From Caballeronia sp. Lep1P3 (GTDB taxonomy: Bacteria; Pseudomonadota; Gammaproteobacteria; Burkholderiales; Burkholderiaceae): DNA of 64,000 nucleotides. The translations under genes and the position numbers were made by a program. The DNA is taken from assembly GCF_022879595.1 (NCBI RefSeq), contig NZ_CP084265.1:434001-498000 (forward strand), given 5' to 3'. Numbering within the stretch: position 1 is the first letter of the stretch; each line of letters opens with the position of its first letter. Below the pieces are notes generated by a model that saw nothing but the letters and a program-made list of their open reading frames with translations, had not been told where the DNA came from and did not search any database. This document shows, piece by piece, positions 8,474 to 19,872 of this stretch.

Positions 8474-9552
8474 TCCGTTTCTCCGAGCGCCGCGAGCAGC
8501 TCCGCCTGATGCTCGGAGACGAGCGCGCCGATCAGCTCGTCGAGATCGCCGTCCATGATGTATTCGAGCTTGTAGAGCGTCAGATTGATGCGGTGATCCG
8601 TCATGCGCCCTTGCGGGAAGTTGTACGTGCGAATGCGCTCAGAGCGGTCGCCGGAACCGATCAGACTCTTGCGCGTCGCGGCTTCCTTCGCATGCTGCTC
8701 GTGGTACTGCTTGTCCTTGATGCGCGCGGCGAGCACCTTCAGCGCGCGATCCTTGTTCTTGTGCTGCGAGCGGTCGTCCTGACATTCCACGACGATGCCC
8801 GTCGGCAAGTGCGTGACGCGCACGGCCGAATCCGTCTTGTTGATGTGCTGCCCGCCCGCGCCCGACGCGCGGAACGTGTCGATGCGCAAATCCGCCGGAT
8901 TGATCACGACTTCGCTGATTTCGTCGGCTTCGGGCATCACGGCGACCGTGCACGCGGACGTATGGATGCGCCCCTGCGTTTCCGTCGCCGGCACGCGCTG
9001 CACGCGATGTCCGCCCGATTCGAACTTGAGCCGCGAATACGCGCCCTGTCCCGCGAGCCGCACGATCACTTCCTTGTAGCCGCCGAGATCGGAGACGCTT
9101 TCGGACATCGTTTCGGCGGTCCAGCGGTTGCGTTCCGCGTAGCGCAAATACATGCGCAGCAGGTCGCCCGCGAAGAGCGCCGATTCGTCGCCGCCCGCGC
9201 CCGCGCGAATTTCGATGAAGATGTTGCGGTCGTCGTTCGGATCTTTCGGCAGCAGCATCATCTGAAGATCGCTTGCGATCTTCGTCATGCGCTCGCGCGC
9301 CTCGCCGATTTCCTCTTCGGCGAAATCGCGCATCGACGGATCGGCGAGCAGTTCCTGCGCGGTGGCTTCGTCGGTGAGCGCCTGACGCCAGAGCGCGTAC
9401 TGCTCGACGATCGGGCTGATTTCCGCGTGTTCGCGCGTGAGCTTCCGGTACTGGTCCATGTCGGACGTCACGTCTTCGCGACTCAGCAGGTCGTTGAGAT
9501 CGACCTGCCGTTTTGCAAGCTGGTCGAGCTTGCTTTGCATGCTGGTTTTCAT
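8470..9552 (-). CDS. prfA: peptide chain release factor 1
   Basis: RF1 recognises UAA and UAG and triggers peptide release at the ribosome. The 360-residue protein contains the acidic N-terminal helices, the [15 protein letters not shown] motif and the universal GGQ ([14 protein letters not shown], near residue 235) that enters the peptidyl-transferase centre. I chose the ATG at 9552 (MKTSMQSK), the start commonly used in this family group. An ATG at 9540 is possible and a longer frame reaches 9621. It lies between hemA and prmC, a widely conserved order. Confidence 0.96.
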   Translation of the reverse strand: MKTSMQSKLDQLAKRQVDLNDLLSREDVTSDMDQYRKLTREHAEISPIVEQYALWRQALTDEATAQELLADPSMRDFAEEEIGEARERMTKIASDLQMMLLPKDPNDDRNIFIEIRAGAGGDESALFAGDLLRMYLRYAERNRWTAETMSESVSDLGGYKEVIVRLAGQGAYSRLKFESGGHRVQRVPATETQGRIHTSACTVAVMPEADEISEVVINPADLRIDTFRASGAGGQHINKTDSAVRVTHLPTGIVVECQDDRSQHKNKDRALKVLAARIKDKQYHEQHAKEAATRKSLIGSGDRSERIRTYNFPQGRMTDHRINLTLYKLEYIMDGDLDELIGALVSEHQAELLAALGETE

Positions 9553-9649
9553 CGGGCGGAAATGGAGCGGTCGGCTCCGGGAAAGACTACGAATCGGAAG
9601 GCTGCCGCGCGTGGCGCGCAAGCCTTTGAGAATAGCAGAGGGAAGTAAC

Positions 9650-10933
9650 CTAACGGTCCGACGAACCGTGCCGGTAGAAGCCGCTCATCAGGTCGATGAG
9701 CTGATCGCGTTCTTCGCGGCTCGCGCGGTTGAGTGCGTGCGTGGGGCCGTGAATCAGCTTGTTCGTGAGCGATTGCGACAGCGCTTCGAGCACGGCGGCG
9801 GGATCGTCGCCGCGCGCGAGCATCTTGCGCGCGCGCTCGACTTCCGCGCGGCGCAGCGCGTCGGCCTGCGTGTGCATGTGACGGATCACCGGCACGATGC
9901 TGCGCGCATCGAGCCATTGCATGAAGTTGGCGACGCGCGTTTCGATGATCGCTTCGGCTTGCGCGACGGCCGCTTGCCGCGACGCGTTGCCTTCCCGCAC
10001 GATCGCGCCGAGGTCGTCGACGGTGTAGAGGAACACGTCCTGCAAGTTGCCGACTTCCGGCTCGATGTCGCGCGGCACGGCGAGGTCGACCATGAAGATC
10101 GGGCGATGCCGGCGCGCCTTCACCGCGCGCTCGACCGCGCCGAGCCCGATGATGGGCAGCGTGGACGCCGTGCACGACACGATGATGTCGAACTCGTGCA
10201 TGCGCGCGGGCAACTCGGAAAGCGGAATGGCGCGGCCGTTGAAGCGCTCGGCGAGCTTTTCGCCGCGCTCGGCCGTGCGGTTCGCGACGACCAGCTCACG
10301 CGGATTCTGCGCGGCGAAGTGCGTCGCGCACAGTTCGATCATTTCGCCCGCGCCGATGAACAGCACGCGCTGGCCCGACACGTTCTCGAAGATGCGCTGC
10401 GCGAGACGCACGGCGGCGGCGGCCATCGAGACGGATTGCGCGCCGATTTCGGTAGTCGAGCGGACTTCCTTCGCGACCGCGAACGTGCGCTGGAAGAGCT
10501 GATTCAGGTACGTGCCGAGCGCGCCGGCCTCGGATGCCGTGCGGACCGCGTCCTTCATCTGCCCGACGATCTGCGTTTCGCCGAGGACCATCGAATCGAG
10601 GCCCGACGCGACACGAAACGCGTGGCGAACCGCTTCGGACTGCGGCAGCGCATAGACGTGCGGCGCGAGTTCGGAAATCGGCAGATTGTGGTACTTCGAC
10701 AGCCACTGAATGGCGGCGTCCCGCGCGGCGGCGTCGTCCGTCGCGCAATACAGTTCGGTGCGATTGCAGGTGGAAAGAATGGCCGCTTCCGGCGAGGCTT
10801 TCGCAAGCGGGCCGAGCCAGACGTCTTTCAGCGCGGAGAGCGCGGGCTTGATCTGTTCGAGCGGAAACGCCACGCGTTCGCGCAAAGCGACAGGCGCAGT
10901 GTGGTGGTTGATTCCGATCGTGAGGAGCTGCAT
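9650..10933 (-). CDS. hemA: glutamyl-tRNA reductase
   Basis: HemA reduces glutamyl-tRNA(Glu) with NADPH to glutamate-1-semialdehyde, the committed step of C5 tetrapyrrole (heme) synthesis. The 427-residue protein begins [17 protein letters not shown] and has the catalytic cysteine in [11 protein letters not shown]. The [14 protein letters not shown] segment and the [13 protein letters not shown]-binding motif follow. A TATAAT hexamer lies on the minus strand at 10981-10986, about 48 bp upstream of ATG, but no good -35 accompanies it. The leader holds two copies of TTGGCCTT. Confidence 0.96.
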   Translation of the reverse strand: MQLLTIGINHHTAPVALRERVAFPLEQIKPALSALKDVWLGPLAKASPEAAILSTCNRTELYCATDDAAARDAAIQWLSKYHNLPISELAPHVYALPQSEAVRHAFRVASGLDSMVLGETQIVGQMKDAVRTASEAGALGTYLNQLFQRTFAVAKEVRSTTEIGAQSVSMAAAAVRLAQRIFENVSGQRVLFIGAGEMIELCATHFAAQNPRELVVANRTAERGEKLAERFNGRAIPLSELPARMHEFDIIVSCTASTLPIIGLGAVERAVKARRHRPIFMVDLAVPRDIEPEVGNLQDVFLYTVDDLGAIVREGNASRQAAVAQAEAIIETRVANFMQWLDARSIVPVIRHMHTQADALRRAEVERARKMLARGDDPAAVLEALSQSLTNKLIHGPTHALNRASREERDQLIDLMSGFYRHGSSDR

Positions 10934-11060
10934 GAAATTATGCGTTGGCCTTGAGCCATTGGCCTTTCAGATAGCCCGATATTATAGCGTTTTACGAATT
11001 CGTTCATTTATAGGCGGCATTCGGGGACGGACCGCGCGCTGCGCGGCGGCCATCGCATCG

Positions 11061-11095
11061 AAAAAGCGCGATCGACGGCCGCAACGATCGACCGC
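11061..11095 (-). terminator. terminator of the glycosyltransferase gene
   Basis: Read on the minus strand, CGATCG arms extend through a GCG/CGC pair across a 2-nt bulge around a 10-nt loop. They are followed directly by TTTTT. The hairpin lies 8 bp past the glycosyltransferase stop and isolates it from hemA. Confidence 0.7.
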
Positions 11096-11102
11096 AGCGG
11101 CT

Positions 11103-11915
11103 TCAGTCGAAATATCTTGCGAGTTCCGCCGCGCGCGCTTCGAGTTCGGGCAACGACAGCGCGTGTGTTTCCGCGGCGGCTTCGACGTTGCGTTGCGCCG
11201 CTTCGATGGCGGCGTGCCGCGAAGTCGAGTCATGGTGCAGATGAAAGAGCGAAGCCTGCGTCTCCCGCAGCGAGTGCCACCGCACGCCGAGCCGCGATGC
11301 GCGCGTGAGCAGGTCATCGTCTTCGCCGCCCCAGCCGATGAAGCGCGGATCGTAACCGCCCACGCGCCGATATTCGGATCGCTTGATCAGAACGATGGCG
11401 CCCGGCGTGTTTTCGTAAAGCACCTGCATGTCATCCGGTAAATCGGCATCGACATACGGGTTCAGTAAATCGTAATTGCCCGAATCGATAAAATCTTTCC
11501 GATAATCGCCGGTGATATTAATCACGCGCAGAAACGGACATAACGCGTCACTGTTTTTCCCTTCCTTGAGCGCGTTCACAGCCAGCGGAAGAATTTCGGG
11601 ATTCGCAACCATGTCCGCGTCGTAAAAACAAATGACTTCGCCGGTGCACATGCGCGCGCCGAGATTGCAGAGTTTCGCTTTCGGAAAAGGCCCGCTGTCG
11701 GGAACGAACAGATGCCGGATATTTTCGTCGCCGATGCCGGACCAGTGGAAGGTGGGCGTGGCGTCGGCCTCGATGAGATAGACGATGTAGTCCGAATAAG
11801 TCCGGTGCAGATGGCGCAGCACGCCGCGAAGATTGTCTCGCCGTTCCTGCGTGGCGCCGCGGTAGGTCATGATGATCTCGAGACCGCCGAGGGAAATACG
11901 TCTGCTTTGGCTCAT
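11103..11915 (-). CDS. glycosyltransferase family 2-like (galactosyltransferase-type C-terminus)
   Basis: The product of ~270 residues has a GT-A fold, with the nucleotide-sugar DxD motif in CFYDADMV. The segment GGYDPRFIGWGGEDDDLLTR is typical of the Glyco_transf_7C region of galactosyl/N-acetylgalactosaminyl transferases. It probably adds a sugar to a surface polysaccharide, although no other polysaccharide gene is nearby. The start is uncertain: ATG at 11915 is given, a TTG at 11948 is in frame, and neither has a clear ribosome site. The gene and its upstream DNA are more AT-rich than neighbours, hinting at acquisition by transfer. Confidence 0.75.
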   Translation of the reverse strand: MSQSRRISLGGLEIIMTYRGATQERRDNLRGVLRHLHRTYSDYIVYLIEADATPTFHWSGIGDENIRHLFVPDSGPFPKAKLCNLGARMCTGEVICFYDADMVANPEILPLAVNALKEGKNSDALCPFLRVINITGDYRKDFIDSGNYDLLNPYVDADLPDDMQVLYENTPGAIVLIKRSEYRRVGGYDPRFIGWGGEDDDLLTRASRLGVRWHSLRETQASLFHLHHDSTSRHAAIEAAQRNVEAAAETHALSLPELEARAAELARYFD

Positions 11916-12171
11916 GATGAATTGCGTCCGGTTGAGAGCCGATTCCAAACGCGCGCCGCCAGAAAGTGAGTTTAAGTGAACGCGAATACGCTTTGTCTTC
12001 TGACAATCGGAGTCGGCTTAAAACTTTGGAGTTGCTAGGGATTTTCAGAGTTTAACATTCGGCGTGCGTATCTTTTTTAAGGATATTCGTAGATGTCATT
12101 CTGAGAATCGACGCCTATACGCAATGGCCGGGCGCTTGCCATCGCTAACCTGGCCCCCTAAACTCATCCGC

Positions 12172-12186
12172 TGGCGCCCGGCGCCA
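12172..12186. other. GC-rich hairpin followed by T-rich stretch
   Basis: TGGCGC and GCGCCA pair around CCG and are followed by TTTGTTTT. This resembles a weak plus-strand terminator located 29 bp upstream of the small membrane-protein gene. It could end a leader transcript or separate that gene from read-through. Confidence 0.35.
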
Positions 12187-12215
12187 TTTGTTTTCAATAC
12201 CTGGAGCACGGCGCG

Positions 12216-12488
12216 GTGAACTGGTTAGGCTTGATCTTTCTCGGCGCGGTGATCGGCGCGGCAGGCTGGTGGTTGCATCCGCTGCGGCGCGCCCGGCGCA
12301 CCGGGCATGGCGCAGCCGGGCGCGTGTGGGCCGCGATTGTCGCGGGCATGCTCGCCACTGTGGTCGCGCGCATGCTCGGCAATATCGTGGATGCGTATCA
12401 CGACGGCGAGACGCTCGAATGGTTCGCCTGTACGCTCTTCGCGCTCGTCGTCGTCACGGCGACAGTCGGGCTGGCCGCGCGCCGCTGA
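12216..12488 (+). CDS. small three-helix membrane protein (YeaQ/GlsB-like)
   Basis: The 90-residue hydrophobic protein has three predicted membrane helices (about residues 3-20, 37-55 and 68-88). Its general layout resembles the transglycosylase-associated YeaQ/YmgE/GlsB proteins, but I do not see enough of that family's glycine pattern to be sure. It begins with GTG at 12216, with GGAG nine bases upstream. It precedes the aminopeptidase gene by 50 bp on the same strand. Function unknown. Confidence 0.65.
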   Translation: MNWLGLIFLGAVIGAAGWWLHPLRRARRTGHGAAGRVWAAIVAGMLATVVARMLGNIVDAYHDGETLEWFACTLFALVVVTATVGLAARR

Positions 12489-12538
12489 GCCTCACGCGCT
12501 TTCCCGCATTCTTATTCGGCACTCAAGGCAGGTGATTC

Positions 12539-14368
12539 ATGAACGATCGCATCGCAGATTCCGCCATTCCCGATCCCGCGACCTTCTCCCGGCGCATCGC
12601 CACGCTGCGCGAACGCATGACGGCGGACGCCATCGACGCCGTGCTGGTTCCGTCGGCGGACCCGCATCTGTCCGAATATCTGCCGGAGCGCTGGCAAGGC
12701 CGGCAGTGGCTGTCGGGCTTCACAGGCTCGGTCGGCACGCTGGTCGTGACGAAGGACTTCGCGGGCGTCTGGGTCGATAGCCGCTACTGGACGCAGGCCG
12801 AAGCGCAACTCGCGGGCACCGGCATCGCGCTCATGAAGATGATGGGCGGCCAGCAGACCGCGCCGCACGTCGACTGGCTCGCGGACAATGTGCGCTCGGG
12901 CGGCGTCGTCGCCGTGGATGGCGACGTGCTCGGCGTGGCGGCAGCGCGCACGCTCGCCGATGCGCTCGCCGCTCGCGGCATTGCGCTTCGCACGAACGGC
13001 GACGTGCTCGAACACGTTTGGCCCGTGCGTCCCGGCCTGCCGGACGCGCCCGTCTACGAACACGCGGCGCCGCACGCCACCGTGACCCGCGCCGAGAAGC
13101 TCGCGCAACTCCGCGACGCGATGCGCGCGAAAGGCGCGCAGTGGCATTTCATCTCCACGCTCGACGATCTCGCCTGGCTCTTCAATCTGCGCGGCGGCGA
13201 CGTCAGCTACAACCCGGTGTTCGTCGCGCACGCACTCGTCAGCGCGGACGACGCCACGATTTTCGTTGCGGACGGGAAAGTTTCCGAGGCGCTTAAGGCA
13301 TCGCTCGCGCGGGACAACGTGCGCGTCGCGCCTTACGCGGATGCGGCGCGGACGCTCGCGGCGCTACCCGGCGACGCGACGCTTCTCATCGACCCGCGAC
13401 GCATCACGCACGGCCTGCTGGAGAAGGTTCCCGCGACGGTGAAGATCGTCGAGGCGGTGAATCCGTCGACGTTCGCGAAGTCGCGCAAGACCGCGGCGGA
13501 GGCGGAGCATATCCGCGCGACGATGGAGCAGGACGGCGCGGCGCTCGCCGAATTCTTCGCCTGGTTCGAAGGCGCGCTCGGGTGCGAGCGCATCACGGAA
13601 CTGACGATCGACGAGAAGTTGACGGCGGCGCGCGCGCGGCGGCCGGGCTTCGTCACGCTGAGCTTCGGCACGATTGCGGGCTTCAACGCGAACGGCGCGA
13701 TGCCGCATTACCGCGCGACGCAGGCGTCGCATTCCGTGATCGAAGGCAACGGGCTGCTGCTGATCGATTCCGGCGGCCAGTATCTGAGCGGCACGACGGA
13801 CATCACGCGCGTCGTGCCCGTTGGCGAGATCACGGCGGAACACAAGCGCGATTTCACCGTCGTGCTCAAAGGGACGATGGCGCTCTCGCGTGCGCGCTTT
13901 CCACGCGGCATTCGCTCGCCGATGCTCGATTCCATCGCACGCGCGCCGATCTGGGAAGCGGGCGCGGACTACGGACACGGCACCGGCCACGGCGTCGGCT
14001 ACTTCCTGAACGTGCACGAAGGCCCGCAAGTGATTTCGCACTACGCGCCCGCCGAGCCCTGGACGGCGATGGAAGAGGGCATGATCACGTCGATCGAGCC
14101 GGGGATTTATCGGCCGGGGAAGTGGGGAATCCGCATCGAGAATCTGGTGCTGAACCAGAGCGCGGGCAAAACCGAATTCGGCGACTTCCTCTCGTTCGAA
14201 ACACTCACGCTGTGCCCGATCGATACGCGCTGCATCGACCTTTCGCTCTTGCGGGAAGATGAGCGCGCATGGCTCAACGCGTATCACGAGACGGTGCGCC
14301 GGCGCGTGTCGCCGCATGTCGAGGGCGCGGCGAAGGCGTGGCTGGAGAAGCGGACCGAAGCGATTTAA
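12539..14368 (+). CDS. pepP: Xaa-Pro aminopeptidase (M24B, long form)
   Basis: This 609-residue cytoplasmic metallopeptidase removes the N-terminal residue before proline. It has two creatinase-like N-terminal domains, then the pita-bread catalytic domain with the M24 metal ligands. These are Asp in LIDSGG and in TTDITR, His in HGTGHGVG, Glu in SIEPGIY and Glu in RIENLVL. A short M24 C-terminal extension follows. The three-domain length matches the eukaryotic APP1-like class rather than the 440-residue E. coli PepP. AGGTGATTC precedes the ATG. A HAD phosphatase gene follows after 22 bp. Confidence 0.9.
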   Translation: MNDRIADSAIPDPATFSRRIATLRERMTADAIDAVLVPSADPHLSEYLPERWQGRQWLSGFTGSVGTLVVTKDFAGVWVDSRYWTQAEAQLAGTGIALMKMMGGQQTAPHVDWLADNVRSGGVVAVDGDVLGVAAARTLADALAARGIALRTNGDVLEHVWPVRPGLPDAPVYEHAAPHATVTRAEKLAQLRDAMRAKGAQWHFISTLDDLAWLFNLRGGDVSYNPVFVAHALVSADDATIFVADGKVSEALKASLARDNVRVAPYADAARTLAALPGDATLLIDPRRITHGLLEKVPATVKIVEAVNPSTFAKSRKTAAEAEHIRATMEQDGAALAEFFAWFEGALGCERITELTIDEKLTAARARRPGFVTLSFGTIAGFNANGAMPHYRATQASHSVIEGNGLLLIDSGGQYLSGTTDITRVVPVGEITAEHKRDFTVVLKGTMALSRARFPRGIRSPMLDSIARAPIWEAGADYGHGTGHGVGYFLNVHEGPQVISHYAPAEPWTAMEEGMITSIEPGIYRPGKWGIRIENLVLNQSAGKTEFGDFLSFETLTLCPIDTRCIDLSLLREDERAWLNAYHETVRRRVSPHVEGAAKAWLEKRTEAI

Positions 14369-14390
14369 CGCAGCCACGGAGCAATTGACC

Positions 14391-15014
14391 ATGACCATCC
14401 AGGCAGTCGTATTCGACTTCGGCGGCGTGCTGATCGACTGGAACCGCGAGTATCTCTACAAGCAGCTTATCGCCGACGAAACCGAGCGCCGCTGGTTCCT
14501 CGACAACGTCTGCAAGATGGAATGGGTGGTGCAGCAGGACGGCGGCCAGAGCACCGACGAAGGCACGGCCGAACTCGTCGCGCTCTATCCGCAGCACGAA
14601 GCGCTGATTCGCGCGTTCTATGCGCGGTGGCACGAGATGGTCGCGGGCGTGCTCGAAGACGGCGTCGCGCTCGTCGAACGGCTCGACGCCGCGCGCGTGC
14701 CGCTTTTCGGCCTCACGAACTGGTCGGCTGAGACGTTTCCCTATGCGTGGGAGCGCTTCGACGTGCTGCGCCGTTTCCGGGAGATCGTCGTGTCGGGGCG
14801 CGTGGGGCTCATCAAGCCCGATCCGCGGATCTTCGCGCTGATGCATGCGGAAATCGAAAAGCATCATCCGGGCGTTCGGCCGCACGAACTCGTGTTCATC
14901 GACGACAACCCGGCGAACGCCGAAGCCGCCACCGCGCTCGGATGGCACGGCGTTCATCACACGGGCGCGCTGCAAACGGAAGCAAAACTGCGCGCGCTGA
15001 ACGTGCCGATCTGA
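14391..15014 (+). CDS. HAD-superfamily hydrolase (subfamily IA)
   Basis: The 207-residue phosphatase has all HAD motifs: motif I FDFGGVLID (nucleophile Asp9), motif II GLTNWS, the motif III lysine in LIKPDPRIF and motif IV FIDDNPAN. The cap is helical and inserted after motif I. The pattern resembles the YihX-like sugar-phosphatase group (E. coli YihX is an alpha-D-glucose-1-phosphatase). Substrate is not assignable. I chose the ATG at 14391 (MTIQAVVF), because the upstream extension reads out of the pepP tail. Confidence 0.85.
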   Translation: MTIQAVVFDFGGVLIDWNREYLYKQLIADETERRWFLDNVCKMEWVVQQDGGQSTDEGTAELVALYPQHEALIRAFYARWHEMVAGVLEDGVALVERLDAARVPLFGLTNWSAETFPYAWERFDVLRRFREIVVSGRVGLIKPDPRIFALMHAEIEKHHPGVRPHELVFIDDNPANAEAATALGWHGVHHTGALQTEAKLRALNVPI

Positions 15015-15033
15015 GGCTTTGCAACCGGCAACG

Positions 15034-16158
15034 CTACTGTCCGAGCAAGTTCTTCAGCGCGTTGCCGATTCCCCGCACCGTTTCCCCCGCGCCTTTCGCC
15101 ACGCCTTCCGCGCTCACGCCGAGCGCTTTCGCGAAGCCGGCGGCGAGCTTCTTCGACAGACTTTCCGACAGCGAGAACTTCGGATCGCGCATGTCGCCGT
15201 CGAGGACGAAATCGAGCTTGATCTCGTTTTTCCGATCCTTGAGCGCGGCAATGGCGGCCTTCGTCGGAATGGAAAGAAACGTGTCGAGCGGACTGTCGCC
15301 GTCGCTGATCTGCAAATGGTTGATCGTGAGCGAGCCGGGCGCGTGAATGCGGTAGTTGTGCACGGTCGCGTCGACAGTCATGTCGATGGTGCCGCCCGTG
15401 ACGGCGGCTTTCGCGCCCGCTTTCTTCAGCAGATACGGATCGAGCGTCGAAATATCGACGCTCTTGAGCGTCGCGCGCGTCTGCGAATCCTTATTCGCGA
15501 TGACCATCCAGCCGCCCCACGAAACGGCGCCCGTATGCGACGGACCTTTGATCGAGCCGTTCATCGCGAGCGTTGTGCGGTCGGTGAGCGCGGGCAGATG
15601 CAGATGATCGACGCTCGCGCGCGCATCGCTGATAAGCACGCGATACGGTGGCTTCTGCACCGACGCGTCGAAGAATTCCATCGCGCCGCGCTCGAACGAG
15701 ACGCGATCGATCAGCTTCTCTTCCTGCGCGCGTGCGGCGGCCCGGTCGTCCGGCGTCGCGTCGGCGGTGCGCGCGGTTTCCTTGAGGCCCGGCAGCATGC
15801 TGACGCGGCCATCGGCGGAGCGCACGATCGACAGATAATAGTTGTCGACGCTCACATTGCGCAGATGCACGCGATTGGACAACGCCGCGCGCATATCGAC
15901 ATCGAGCACGATGCGTTCGGCGCGCAGCGCGTCGCTCGCGGGCCAGTCCTGCGGGCCGCGCAGACGAACGCGCGAAAGCGTGACCTGGCCGAAACCGACA
16001 TCGATTTCATCGATGGAGCCGTTCGGCCCGAGCGTCTCGCGGATGCGCTCTTTCATCTGATGCGCCACGAAGAACCAGCCGCCGACGACGAGGACGGCCA
16101 TCGCCACGACGATTCCGACTGCCCACAGCGCCATTGGCCGCGCGCGCGATGCCGCCAT
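15034..16158 (-). CDS. DUF748/AsmA-like membrane-anchored protein
   Basis: The 374-residue protein has one N-terminal membrane helix (about residues 10-32). A long periplasmic region follows, with the beta-rich repeats of the DUF748/AsmA group (IDVGFGQVTLSRVRLRG, LRNVSVDNYYLSIVR). The C-terminus is Ala/Gly/Lys-rich. AsmA-like proteins are linked to lipid transport and outer-membrane homeostasis. The exact role here is unknown. Its stop lies 19 bp from that of the HAD gene, convergently, with no hairpin between. Confidence 0.75.
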   Translation of the reverse strand: MAASRARPMALWAVGIVVAMAVLVVGGWFFVAHQMKERIRETLGPNGSIDEIDVGFGQVTLSRVRLRGPQDWPASDALRAERIVLDVDMRAALSNRVHLRNVSVDNYYLSIVRSADGRVSMLPGLKETARTADATPDDRAAARAQEEKLIDRVSFERGAMEFFDASVQKPPYRVLISDARASVDHLHLPALTDRTTLAMNGSIKGPSHTGAVSWGGWMVIANKDSQTRATLKSVDISTLDPYLLKKAGAKAAVTGGTIDMTVDATVHNYRIHAPGSLTINHLQISDGDSPLDTFLSIPTKAAIAALKDRKNEIKLDFVLDGDMRDPKFSLSESLSKKLAAGFAKALGVSAEGVAKGAGETVRGIGNALKNLLGQ

Positions 16159-16220
16159 CTGTTTGCGTCTCCTTCTGGACGAGCGTTAGGCCGTATCGTC
16201 GGCGTAGAGGGCGCCAAAAA

Positions 16221-16249
16221 GAAAAGGCGACCGGTCCTACACGGTCGCC
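16221..16249 (-). terminator. terminator after ettA
   Basis: GGCGACCG and CGGTCGCC form an 8-bp stem around an 8-nt loop. On the minus strand TTTTC-TTTTT follows, as expected for a rho-independent terminator. It is about 50 bp past the ettA stop. Confidence 0.75.
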
Positions 16250-16299
16250 ACTTTTACGCCTGATGTCGGTGCGCGCGCCCGCATTGAGCGCGCTTTCGC

Positions 16300-17967
<1,668 letters not shown>

Positions 17968-18137
17968 GGGATGAATGTGTGTGACGGTCGGAAAATGACT
18001 GAGCGCCGTGCGCGAAAGGCGCGCGGTCCGGCACTCGACGGTGTTCGTCGGCGTGAGATGGCGTGAAATGGCGCACGGGATTGCCTGCCATTGTACTTCG
18101 GGCCTGCGTCGCGGATTTGCGCGGCGGATTTGCGCGT

Positions 18138-18464
18138 TTATTCCCAGCGCGCAACGCCCCCATGCCGCGAGCATGTCCCGCTGTGATGCCGGCTGAAGCT
18201 GAACGTTCCGTCGCGGCACTGCGCGCTTGCGCCTTCGGGCACGGCGCCCGAGCGCGCGTGCGCGGGCGAATGTACGACGTTGCCATCGCGGTTGACGTAG
18301 TGGCCGTGGTTGTCGAGATCGGATTCGCCGGGCTGCTGGTAGCGATACGCGTCATGGGAATACGCATGCGCGGGCGCAGCGTAACCCGCGACGATGCCCG
18401 CCGCGAGAACCCCGCTGATGGCGAACCTGCGCAACGCGGCGCGGATCGCGAATCTCGTGTTCAT
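18138..18464 (-). CDS. secreted DUF3761 domain protein
   Basis: The 108-residue product starts with a Sec signal peptide (positively charged residues, hydrophobic core to ~28, cleavage at AHA|YS). The mature part ends in the DUF3761 pattern: GHYVNRDGNVVHSP, then two cysteines in AQCRDGTFSFSRHHSGTCSRHGG. The region matches small periplasmic proteins with one likely disulfide. Function unknown. Start ATG 18464 follows GGGAGACC. It lies between the ychF terminator and ettA on the same strand. Confidence 0.75.
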   Translation of the reverse strand: MNTRFAIRAALRRFAISGVLAAGIVAGYAAPAHAYSHDAYRYQQPGESDLDNHGHYVNRDGNVVHSPAHARSGAVPEGASAQCRDGTFSFSRHHSGTCSRHGGVARWE

Positions 18465-18511
18465 TCTGATTGGTCTCCCGTCTTTTTGTTTTCGAGCGCA
18501 CCGCTCATGAA

Positions 18512-18545
18512 AAAAGCGGAGCCCCTTATCGGGGACTCCGCTTTT
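18512..18545. terminator. terminator after ychF
   Basis: AAAAGCGGAG and CTCCGCTTTT pair with inner CCCC/GGGG, giving a long GC-rich hairpin flanked by A and T runs. It stops ychF transcripts (minus strand) before the DUF3761 gene. Confidence 0.85.
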
Positions 18546-18577
18546 CGGCGCAAGCGATGTTGACGCTTCTTGACGCT

Positions 18578-19672
18578 TTAGACGTTGAACAGGAAGTTCA
18601 TCACATCCCCGTCCTGCACGACGTATTCCTTGCCTTCCGCCCGCATCTTCCCGGCTTCCTTCGCGCCCTGTTCGCCCTTGAACGCGACGTAGTCGTCGAA
18701 CGCGATGGTTTGCGCACGAATGAACCCGCGCTCGAAGTCCGTGTGAATCGCGCCGGCGGCCTGGGGCGCCGTATCGCCGATATGGATGGTCCACGCGCGC
18801 ACTTCCTTCACGCCTGCGGTGAAGTACGTCTGCAAGCCGAGCAGCTTGAAACCCGCGCGAATCACGCGATTCAGCCCCGGCTCTTCCATGCCCATGTCGG
18901 CGAGGAAATCGAGCTTGTCGGCGTCGTCGAGATCGGCGATTTCCGCTTCGATCGCCGCGCACACGGCCACCACCGGCGCGTTTTCCGCGTCCGCGTGCTT
19001 GCGCACCGCGTCCAGATACGGATTGTTCTCGAAGCCGTCTTCCTTCACGTTGGCGACGTACATCGTCGGCTTCGATGTAATCAGGCAGAACGGCTTGATG
19101 AGCGCCTGCTCGTCGTCCGTCAGCGGCAGCGCGCGCACGGGCTTCGCCTGATCCAGTTGCGCGCGGACCTTCTCGAGCACCGCGACGAGCTTCGCCGCTT
19201 CCTTGTCGTTGCCCGATTTCGCCGCCTTCGAGTAGCGCGTGAGCGACTTTTCGACGGTAGTCAGGTCCGCCAGAGCGAGTTCCGTGTTGATGACTTCGAT
19301 ATCCGCCAGCGGATCGATCTTGTTCGCGACGTGAATCACGTTCTCGTCCTCGAAACAGCGCACGACGTGCGTGATCGCGTCCGTTTCGCGGATGTTCGCG
19401 AGAAACTGATTGCCGAGCCCTTCGCCCTTGCTCGCGCCCGCGACGAGACCCGCGATGTCCACGAACTCGACGACCGCCGGCAGGATGCGCTCCGGCTTTA
19501 CGATTTCCGCAAGCGCGTCAAGGCGCGCATCGGGCACTTCGACGACGCCGACATTCGGCTCGATCGTGCAGAACGGATAGTTTTCGGCGGCGATGCCCGC
19601 CTTGGTCAGTGCATTGAAAAGCGTGGACTTGCCGACGTTAGGCAAGCCGACGATGCCGCATTGGAGGCTCAT
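18578..19672 (-). CDS. ychF: redox/ribosome-associated ATPase YchF (Ola1)
   Basis: The 364-residue Obg-family protein has G1 (GLPNVGKST), the DIAGLV switch region and NKIDPL-type G4, then the C-terminal TGS domain. The family prefers ATP over GTP, binds ribosomes and affects oxidative-stress responses and translation of leaderless mRNAs. The start at 19672 (MSLQCGIVG) gives the standard length; the frame upstream to 20176 is not conserved. The gene is divergent from the UbiH-family gene, 200 bp away. Confidence 0.95.
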   Translation of the reverse strand: MSLQCGIVGLPNVGKSTLFNALTKAGIAAENYPFCTIEPNVGVVEVPDARLDALAEIVKPERILPAVVEFVDIAGLVAGASKGEGLGNQFLANIRETDAITHVVRCFEDENVIHVANKIDPLADIEVINTELALADLTTVEKSLTRYSKAAKSGNDKEAAKLVAVLEKVRAQLDQAKPVRALPLTDDEQALIKPFCLITSKPTMYVANVKEDGFENNPYLDAVRKHADAENAPVVAVCAAIEAEIADLDDADKLDFLADMGMEEPGLNRVIRAGFKLLGLQTYFTAGVKEVRAWTIHIGDTAPQAAGAIHTDFERGFIRAQTIAFDDYVAFKGEQGAKEAGKMRAEGKEYVVQDGDVMNFLFNV

Positions 19673-19872
19673 GGAATCCTTCGAACTGGTGAGACGGCGC
19701 TTCGCCGCGCGGGTTTCGTCAAACGATGCGCGCCGGGCGGCGACATGGAGCGCCCGCCAGCGCTGCGGCCGCACGGGCGGCCGGGCAAACCGGTATTGTA
19801 CCGCCCGCTCGCGCCGCCGTTTCCTTGCGCAGGCGTCAAATCCGCCGCAAACCTCGCGGCTATAATGCCCGG

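Noticed and set aside
10935..10975. Direct repeat TTGGCCTT x2 in the hemA leader as an operator
   Set aside because: Two 8-bp copies in 22 bp of leader with no symmetry or conserved partner are weak evidence; noted in the hemA entry only.
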